Positions 5,493 through 9,657 of a DNA stretch of 9,657 bases are shown here, piece after piece. The number at the start of each line of letters is the position of its first letter. Within the stretch, counting starts at the first letter, position 1. The DNA lies in NCBI GenBank assembly GCA_021848765.1, contig JAJZTU010000116.1, forward strand, positions 1 to 9,657. Direction: 5' to 3'. This DNA comes from Bacillota bacterium. Its GTDB lineage: Bacteria; Bacillota; GCA-003054495; Carboxydocellales; JAJZTU01. The notes below the pieces were generated by a model. The model did no database searches. It worked only from the letters and a program-made list of their open reading frames with translations, and was not told the origin of the DNA. A program made the position numbers and the translations under genes.

Positions 5493-6848
5493 CTATTTCC
5501 CTGCGGCAGCGGTAACACCGGCGGTTTCCCTGGAACGAACAGCCAGACGCTCAGGAAGCACATCATTGCGGACAATATCCTGGTAGGTCTCCCGCCGGAC
5601 AATGACCTCTCCCTTGCCTTGATTTACCAGCACTGCTGCCGGCCGGCAAATGCGGTTATAATTACTGGACATGGAGTAATTATACGCTCCGGTACAGGAA
5701 ACAGCCAGGATATCTCCGGTTTCAACCTTAGGCAGCAGGATATCCCAAATCAGCATATCTCCGGACTCGCAGCACTTACCGGCTATGGAAACCAGTTCTT
5801 TACCCGGTTGCTTGGCCTTGTTGGCCAGTTGGGCTTCATACTTGGCCTGATACAAAGCCTGGCGGGGGTTGTCAGTCATTCCTCCATCCACTGCCACGTA
5901 AGTGCGGACCCCATGGATGTGTTTTACCGAGCCTACAGTATAAAGGGTGGTACCGGCTGTTCCCACAATGGAACGTCCGGGCTCAACAATTACTTTGGGT
6001 ACCGGGAGCCCCAATTTGTTAGCCTCTTCATGAACTGTATTCAGCACTATTTCAGCATAGTCAGCAATCTTGGCAGGGTTGTCAGCACCATGATAGTAGA
6101 TGCCAAAGCCACCGCCCAAGTTCAGTTCTTTAATTACCAATCCGGTTTTCCGGGCAATATCAGCCACAAAATCCATCATAACCTGGACCGCATGCTGATA
6201 GGATTCCAATTCAAAAATCTGTGAACCGATATGGCAGTGAATGCCTTGGACCTCAACATTAGCCATAGTCAGAGCTTCTTGAATGGCCTCCATGGCCTGA
6301 CCGTTAATCATCACCAGGCCAAATTTGGAATCTATTTGGCCGGTACGGATGTATTCATGGGTATGGGCCTCAATACCAGGGGTTACCCGGAACAGTATTT
6401 TTGCCTTTACCCCCTGTTCACCCGCCAACCCGTTTAAAAGACACAGTTCATTGAAGTTATCTACCACGAACCGGCCAATTCCTACCCGGAGGGCCAGTTC
6501 AATCTCATCAGGAGTCTTATTATTGCCATGGAAATAGATATTCTCCACAGGGAAGCCAGCCTGCAAGGCTGTGTACAATTCCCCCCCTGAGACCACATCC
6601 AGGCCCAACCCTTCTTCCTCAATAATCCTGCACATTGCTTTGGACAAAAAGGCCTTGGAAGCATAAATTACCTGAGCATTGTGCTTGGCAGTAAAGGAGC
6701 GGTAATAATCGCGGCAAGTGGATCTAATCGACTCCTCATCCATCACATAGAGAGGTGAGCCAAATTCCTTGATTAATTCTACAGTGTCACAGCCGCCGAT
6801 TTCCAAATGCCCTTTATCATTAATTCTCATGGTTCCATGCAGCTTCAT
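5493..6848 (-). CDS. lysA: Diaminopimelate decarboxylase
   Basis: A 451-residue PLP enzyme of fold type III that decarboxylates meso-diaminopimelate to L-lysine, the last step of lysine synthesis, in the cytoplasm. The PLP lysine is Lys65 in Y-A-S-K-A-F. N-L-G-G-G-F-G-I and E-P-G-R-S-I-V-G provide the cofactor phosphate and substrate contacts. C-E-S-G-D (Cys360) is the conserved cysteine motif contributed across the dimer interface, and G-A-Y-N-Y-S-M-S-S-N-Y-N is the C-terminal signature. The length is slightly over the typical 410-440 because of a short N-terminal lead and an Ala-rich tail. The start has AAGGAG ten bases upstream. The gene lies behind a lysine riboswitch, which independently supports the call. 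No clear terminator of its own follows; the manganese riboswitch promoter begins about 20 bases after the stop codon. Confidence 0.96.
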   Translation of the reverse strand: MKLHGTMRINDKGHLEIGGCDTVELIKEFGSPLYVMDEESIRSTCRDYYRSFTAKHNAQVIYASKAFLSKAMCRIIEEEGLGLDVVSGGELYTALQAGFPVENIYFHGNNKTPDEIELALRVGIGRFVVDNFNELCLLNGLAGEQGVKAKILFRVTPGIEAHTHEYIRTGQIDSKFGLVMINGQAMEAIQEALTMANVEVQGIHCHIGSQIFELESYQHAVQVMMDFVADIARKTGLVIKELNLGGGFGIYYHGADNPAKIADYAEIVLNTVHEEANKLGLPVPKVIVEPGRSIVGTAGTTLYTVGSVKHIHGVRTYVAVDGGMTDNPRQALYQAKYEAQLANKAKQPGKELVSIAGKCCESGDMLIWDILLPKVETGDILAVSCTGAYNYSMSSNYNRICRPAAVLVNQGKGEVIVRRETYQDIVRNDVLPERLAVRSRETAGVTAAAGK

Positions 6849-6858
6849 GAGTTTTCAA

Positions 6859-6864
6859 CTCCTT
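6859..6864 (-). promoter_or_regulatory. Ribosome binding site of lysA
   Basis: AAGGAG on the minus strand sits ten bases before ATG 6848. The next in-frame ATG (codon 7) has no such site, so the first ATG is the likely start. Confidence 0.6.
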
Positions 6865-6927
6865 ACTTATTACTATGAATTCACTATTGTGGTTGGTACA
6901 TTAAAAACTACAAAAGGCATAAATATA

Positions 6928-6952
6928 GGGCTGCCGAGTATCCCGGCAGCCC
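6928..6952 (-). terminator. Expression-platform terminator of the lysine riboswitch
   Basis: A perfect nine-base stem, GGGCTGCCG with CGGCAGCCC, closes a seven-base loop. On the minus strand it is followed by TATATTTATGCCTTTTG, a broken U-tract. It lies between the L-box aptamer and lysA. A competing pairing is possible between GGGTATC just upstream (6972-6978) and GATACTC in its loop and stem (6936-6942), which would open it. Confidence 0.7.
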
Positions 6953-6994
6953 TTGTCTACTTGCAAGGTCAGATACCCTCCTTCTCCCCTGAAT

Positions 6995-7175
6995 GTGAGA
7001 TAGTGCTCCACCGGTGACTAGGGTCATCACCGGTGACAGTCCTGCACCTCTTCGATGCAAGCCCAGCCTAAGGCTAACGGTTCACCTCAGACTTCGGCGA
7101 CAGGCCCCTTCCCTCTTGTTCATTGATTTCCGGTTCTCCCAAGGGTACTCATGCCGAATCGCGCCTCTACCTCAC
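6995..7175 (-). ncRNA. Lysine riboswitch (L-box) aptamer
   Basis: The 406-base gap between trpB and lysA is a lysine riboswitch leader. The minus-strand RNA shows the L-box landmarks in order: GTGAGGTAGAGGCGCGA at the 5' side, the GAGTA loop-E element, GCCGAAG followed by GGTGAAC, the GCATCGAAGAGGTGC hairpin, GGACTGTCAC, and GGAGCACTATCTCAC at the 3' side. P1 pairs GTGAGGTAG (7167-7175) with CTATCTCAC (6995-7003), nine pairs with one G-U. The last helix is built from two copies of the palindrome CACCGGTG. Lysine binding is expected to stabilise P1 and favour the downstream terminator, repressing lysA when lysine is plentiful. Confidence 0.93.
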
Positions 7176-7216
7176 CCCTGAGAGAGATGAGGTCCTATAC
7201 TTTTGAATTTTGTTTA

Positions 7217-7245
7217 ATGATAACACATCCCAATTAGCCAGTCAA
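7217..7245 (-). promoter_or_regulatory. Sigma-A-like promoter of the lysA leader
   Basis: On the minus strand TTGACT (7240-7245) and TATCAT (7217-7222) are 17 bases apart, ten bases after the trpB stop codon. Transcription would start near 7210, just before the lysine riboswitch. Confidence 0.75.
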
Positions 7246-7254
7246 TAACCCAAA

Positions 7255-8613
7255 TTAATCTACCACAGGCAGTTTCTTCAAAGACTCCTCCACCATCCGG
7301 GCGGGATATTCGTAATCCTCCAGGCTGCCTTCCAGATAGGCATCGTAGGAACTGAGGTCAAAGTGTCCGTGGCCGCTCAGGCACAGTACAATGGACTTGC
7401 TCTCTCCGGAGTGCTTACAGGCCAGAGCCTCCTCAACCGCAACCCTGATGGCATGGGCGGACTCGGGGGCCGGCAAAATGGCTTCCGTGCGGGCAAACAG
7501 GGCTGCCGCCTCAAAGACTGCATTCTGGGTCAAAGCCTTGGCCTCAATAAGCCCATCATGGTAGAGTTGGCTTACCAGCGGAGATTCCCCGTGGTAGCGC
7601 AGGCCACCGGCATGAATTCCCGGGGGCATGAAGTCATGTCCCAGGGTATACATCATGGCAATTGGAGCCAGCTTGGCCACATCACCATAGTCATAGGCAA
7701 ATTTGCCCTTGGTCAGGGTCGGGCAGGCTGCCGGTTCTACGGCAATAATCCTGGTCTTCTTGCCTTCCTTAATTTTGTCATAGACAAAGGGGAACGCCAT
7801 TCCGGCGAAGTTACTGCCCCCGCCACACGCACCGATTACAATATCCGGGTATTCGTCAACTCTGGCCAACTGGGCCTTGGTCTCCTGACCAATGATGGTC
7901 TGGTGCAGGCAAACGTGGTTTAACACACTGCCCAGGGCATAGTTGGTATCTTCACGGGTAGCGGCATCTTCTACAGCTTCACTGATGGCAATGCCCAAAC
8001 TGCCCATGGAATCGGAGTCAGCAGCCAGAATCTGACGTCCGGCATTAGTCTGGTCACTCGGGCTGGCAATAACCTCGGCTCCATAAACATTCATCAGCGA
8101 CCGCCGGTAAGGCTTCTGGTGGTAGCTGACTTTTACCATGTAAACAGTACATTCCAAACCGAAGAAATTACAAGCCAGGCTGAGGGCGCTCCCCCACTGT
8201 CCGGCCCCGGTTTCGGTGGCCAGCCGCTTAATGCCGGCCTGCTTATTATAGTAGGCCTGGGGAATGGAGGTATTGGCTTTATGACTTCCTGCCGGACTTA
8301 CCCCTTCGTACTTATAGTAAATCCTGGCCGGAGTGTCCAAAGCCTTCTCCAGGCGGTGGGCTCTGTACAGAGGCGCAGGTCTCCAAAGTTTTAGAATCTG
8401 CTGGACCTCTTCCGGAATGTCAATCCAGCGCTCGGTACTGACTTCCTGTTTAATCAACTCCATAGGAAAAATCGCCGCTAAATCCGGTCCGGTCAAAGGT
8501 TGCTTAGTCTGGGGGTGCAGCGGCGGTTTAGGCAAATTAGGCATATCAGCCTGAAGATTGTACCACCTGGTAGGCATTTCCTTTTCATCAAGGAGAATCT
8601 TGGTAAGACTCAT
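7255..8613 (-). CDS. trpB: TrpB2-type tryptophan synthase beta chain (PLP-dependent)
   Basis: A 452-residue fold-type II PLP enzyme that condenses indole with L-serine to give L-tryptophan. The PLP lysine is Lys112 in G-S-H-K-A-N-T. The catalytic glutamate is Glu134 in A-T-E-T-G-A-G-Q-W-G, and the cofactor phosphate loop is G-A-C-G-G-G-S-N (261-268). The long N-terminal part (about 90 residues before the catalytic domain), the R-W-Y-N-L-Q opening and the Q-W-G variant of the Q-H-G motif mark the TrpB2 subfamily rather than classical TrpB1. TrpB2 enzymes often stand alone without TrpA and may salvage free indole. No trpA or other trp gene is next to it in this window, which fits that picture. 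The start has GAGGGAG ten bases upstream. The gene has its own promoter and ends just before the lysA promoter. Confidence 0.93.
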   Translation of the reverse strand: MSLTKILLDEKEMPTRWYNLQADMPNLPKPPLHPQTKQPLTGPDLAAIFPMELIKQEVSTERWIDIPEEVQQILKLWRPAPLYRAHRLEKALDTPARIYYKYEGVSPAGSHKANTSIPQAYYNKQAGIKRLATETGAGQWGSALSLACNFFGLECTVYMVKVSYHQKPYRRSLMNVYGAEVIASPSDQTNAGRQILAADSDSMGSLGIAISEAVEDAATREDTNYALGSVLNHVCLHQTIIGQETKAQLARVDEYPDIVIGACGGGSNFAGMAFPFVYDKIKEGKKTRIIAVEPAACPTLTKGKFAYDYGDVAKLAPIAMMYTLGHDFMPPGIHAGGLRYHGESPLVSQLYHDGLIEAKALTQNAVFEAAALFARTEAILPAPESAHAIRVAVEEALACKHSGESKSIVLCLSGHGHFDLSSYDAYLEGSLEDYEYPARMVEESLKKLPVVD

Positions 8614-8660
8614 CTCGACTCAACTCCCTCTGGTTAATTTTTTCAGCGCTAAATGGGTTC

Positions 8661-8682
8661 GCCCGCGCCGCCGGCAGCGGGC
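8661..8682 (-). other. GC-rich hairpin in the trpB leader
   Basis: GCCCGC pairs with GCGGGC (8661-8666 with 8677-8682), continued by GCC/GGC after a single bulged base, with a three-base loop. It lies in the roughly 90-base leader between the trpB promoter and its ribosome binding site. No U-tract follows, so it is not an intrinsic terminator. I recognise no TRAP or T-box elements. It may stabilise the message or affect translation; its role is unknown. Confidence 0.55.
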
Positions 8683-8708
8683 TTGTCCGGGGAAAAGCTT
8701 ATGTATTT

Positions 8709-8736
8709 ATTTTAACCCAAAGGCAAGTTTTGTCAA
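8709..8736 (-). promoter_or_regulatory. Sigma-A-like promoter of trpB
   Basis: On the minus strand a perfect -35 TTGACA (8731-8736) and TAAAAT (8709-8714) are 16 bases apart. The predicted start near 8702 gives a leader of about 90 bases. It is divergent from the plus-strand promoter at 8784-8812. Confidence 0.8.
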
Positions 8737-8783
8737 GGAGAGGGATTTTCAGCTGCAACTCTAATTTAAAATTGTGTTAAAAA

Positions 8784-8812
8784 TTGTTATTTGATTATGA
8801 ACGCTGTATAAT
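8784..8812 (+). promoter_or_regulatory. Sigma-A-like promoter of the MutS-related gene
   Basis: TTGTTA (8784-8789) and a perfect TATAAT (8807-8812) are 17 bases apart, with an A/T-rich stretch upstream. The predicted start near 8819 gives a leader of about 60 bases. The divergent trpB promoter lies about 50 bases to its left. Confidence 0.8.
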
Positions 8813-8817
8813 ACAGG

Positions 8818-8860
8818 CATGATTTCCTTGATTCAGTGATAACATGATTTCCTTAATTCA
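8818..8860 (+). repeat. Direct repeat (18 bases, one mismatch) in the leader of the MutS-related gene
   Basis: CATGATTTCCTT-G-ATTCA at 8818-8835 recurs as CATGATTTCCTT-A-ATTCA at 8843-8860, with starts 25 bases apart. The pair spans the predicted transcript start and leader. It could be a local duplication or a two-site operator with about 2.5 helical turns between copies. Confidence 0.65.
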
Positions 8861-8869
8861 TAAATCAAT

Positions 8870-8875
8870 AGGAGG
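8870..8875 (+). promoter_or_regulatory. Ribosome binding site of the MutS-related gene
   Basis: A perfect AGGAGG stands five bases before ATG 8881 and fixes the start. Confidence 0.75.
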
Positions 8876-8880
8876 AACTG

Positions 8881-9657
8881 ATGACTGATAAATTATTTCA
8901 AACCTATCAAGCCCGGAAAACTAACTTTGAGCAGAATTTAGCGAAAAAAACCAAGCTAAGCGATTTATTGGTTTTATTTCGCTCCCTGGTTTCACTGTTT
9001 GCGCTGGGATGCTTAGTTTACGGATTCTCTAAAAAAATCCCTGGTTTTGTTCTCTATGCTTTACCCCTGATTTTGCTATTCCTGATACTGGTAATCAAGC
9101 ACCAGCAAATTAAAAAACAAATCAGCTACTTAGAAAGTATCGTCCAAATTAACGAAAATGCCCTGTTACGCCTTTCCGGAAAATGGACGGATTTTCCAAA
9201 TACAGGAGACCGCTTTATTAACCCTGAGCACCCGTACTCTACAGACTTAAATATTTTTGGGCGGGGTTCACTGTTTCAATATCTTAACGCCACCACCTCT
9301 TTCATGGGTGAACAGGCCTTAGCGAAGCTATTGAACACCCCGGCCAACTATGCAGAAATTCAACCCCGCCAGCAAGCCATCCAAGACCTTGCCCAGCGTC
9401 TGGATTGGCGACAGCATTTTCAAGCCACCGGCATGGATAATGTACAGCAAACCCGGAATCCGGCCCAACTATTAGCGTGGGCTGAAGGAAAACCTTTACT
9501 GAGCAATAAAAAATCTGTATACCTGCTCTGGATGTTACCGCTGCTAACCCTAAGCCTCTTAACTTTAACAGCGTTCCGGCTTGTCCCTGTATATGTTCCA
9601 ATGCTTACACTGGCTGTGCAACTACTCATAGTTATATTTAGCGAAAAAATTGTCCGC
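8881..9657 (+). CDS. Membrane-anchored MutS-related protein, C-terminus cut by window edge
   Basis: The frame is open for 259 codons to the window edge, so the gene is partial. The N-terminal half has a charged start, two adjacent hydrophobic helices (about residues 29-50 and 54-73) and then a soluble stretch. The phrases H-P-Y-S-T-D-L-N-I-F-G-R-G-S-L-F-Q-Y-L-N (near 120-140) and P-R-Q-Q-A-I-Q-D-L-A-Q-R-L-D-W-R (near 163-178) are typical of the MutS-core region of MutS-family ATPases that carry membrane segments. Two more hydrophobic helices follow at about 213-252. In the family, a MutS domain V ATPase with a Walker A motif comes after this region and would lie beyond the window. Despite the common annotation as mismatch repair protein, these membrane forms lack the mismatch-recognition domain and their role is unknown. 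Confidence 0.75.
   Translation, partial: MTDKLFQTYQARKTNFEQNLAKKTKLSDLLVLFRSLVSLFALGCLVYGFSKKIPGFVLYALPLILLFLILVIKHQQIKKQISYLESIVQINENALLRLSGKWTDFPNTGDRFINPEHPYSTDLNIFGRGSLFQYLNATTSFMGEQALAKLLNTPANYAEIQPRQQAIQDLAQRLDWRQHFQATGMDNVQQTRNPAQLLAWAEGKPLLSNKKSVYLLWMLPLLTLSLLTLTAFRLVPVYVPMLTLAVQLLIVIFSEKIVR

Noticed and set aside
5457..6224. Plus-strand open frame of 255 codons opposite lysA
   Set aside because: It is antisense to the fully motif-supported lysA and begins in the manganese riboswitch promoter region. It has no family signature.
7363..7923. Plus-strand open frame of 186 codons opposite trpB
   Set aside because: It is antisense to an intact TrpB2 gene and has no convincing start site or recognisable domain.
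8661..8682. GC-rich hairpin considered as an attenuator or T-box for trpB
   Set aside because: No U-tract follows, the leader is too short for a T-box, and the T-box AGGGTGG-type element and a leader peptide are missing. It is kept only as an unexplained hairpin.
1..9657. CRISPR arrays, tRNA or rRNA genes, insertion sequences, phage or toxin-antitoxin modules
   Set aside because: By eye there are no repeated spacer-repeat units, no tRNA-like cloverleaf, no transposase or integrase frame and no small gene pair with these traits.

Overview
The window looks like a chromosomal segment from an anaerobic, low-to-mid G+C Gram-positive bacterium of the Clostridia, perhaps a Desulfotomaculum/Peptococcaceae-type organism. 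This is an inference from three things: strong AGGAGG-type ribosome binding sites, the Firmicute-style combination of two transcription-attenuating riboswitches, and protein flavour (an AhbD-type radical SAM heme synthase, a TrpB2-type tryptophan synthase). No taxonomic search could be run. I see no transposase, integrase, CRISPR array, tRNA or rRNA.

Layout. Seven genes lie on the minus strand and one on the plus strand. Reading the minus strand in its direction of transcription (high to low coordinates): (1) trpB (TrpB2 type, 7255-8613), with its own sigma-A-like promoter and a GC-rich leader hairpin. (2) A lysine riboswitch (L-box, about 6995-7175) with promoter and terminator, then lysA (5493-6848). 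(3) A yybP-ykoY manganese riboswitch (about 5332-5438), whose P1 helix overlaps an intrinsic terminator, then a CaCA-family cation exchanger (4235-5242) closed by a strong terminator (4193-4219). (4) A new promoter (4101-4129) driving a probable three-gene operon: a MidA/NDUFAF7-type methyltransferase (2872-4065), a His-rich AhbD-like radical SAM/SPASM protein (1544-2812) and an OsmC-family protein (992-1444). This ends at a long-stem terminator (891-945). (5) A HEAT-repeat protein starting at 837 and running off the left edge. On the plus strand, a promoter divergent from trpB drives a membrane-anchored MutS-related protein (8881 to the right edge, partial).

How the parts work together. The segment is a series of short, separately controlled transcription units. 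Two are governed by metabolite or metal-sensing RNA: lysine represses lysA, and manganese probably switches on the exporter. The MidA-AhbD-OsmC operon brings together a putative protein-arginine methyltransferase/assembly factor, a radical SAM enzyme of the siroheme-dependent heme pathway and a thiol-dependent peroxidase-like protein. The common theme could be heme/redox-protein maturation, but that is inference.

The features most worth a second look are the manganese riboswitch on a CaCA exchanger that carries a cysteine-rich loop, and the 60-residue His/Gly/Cys-rich extension on the AhbD-like enzyme. I found no obvious wholly new multi-gene system.
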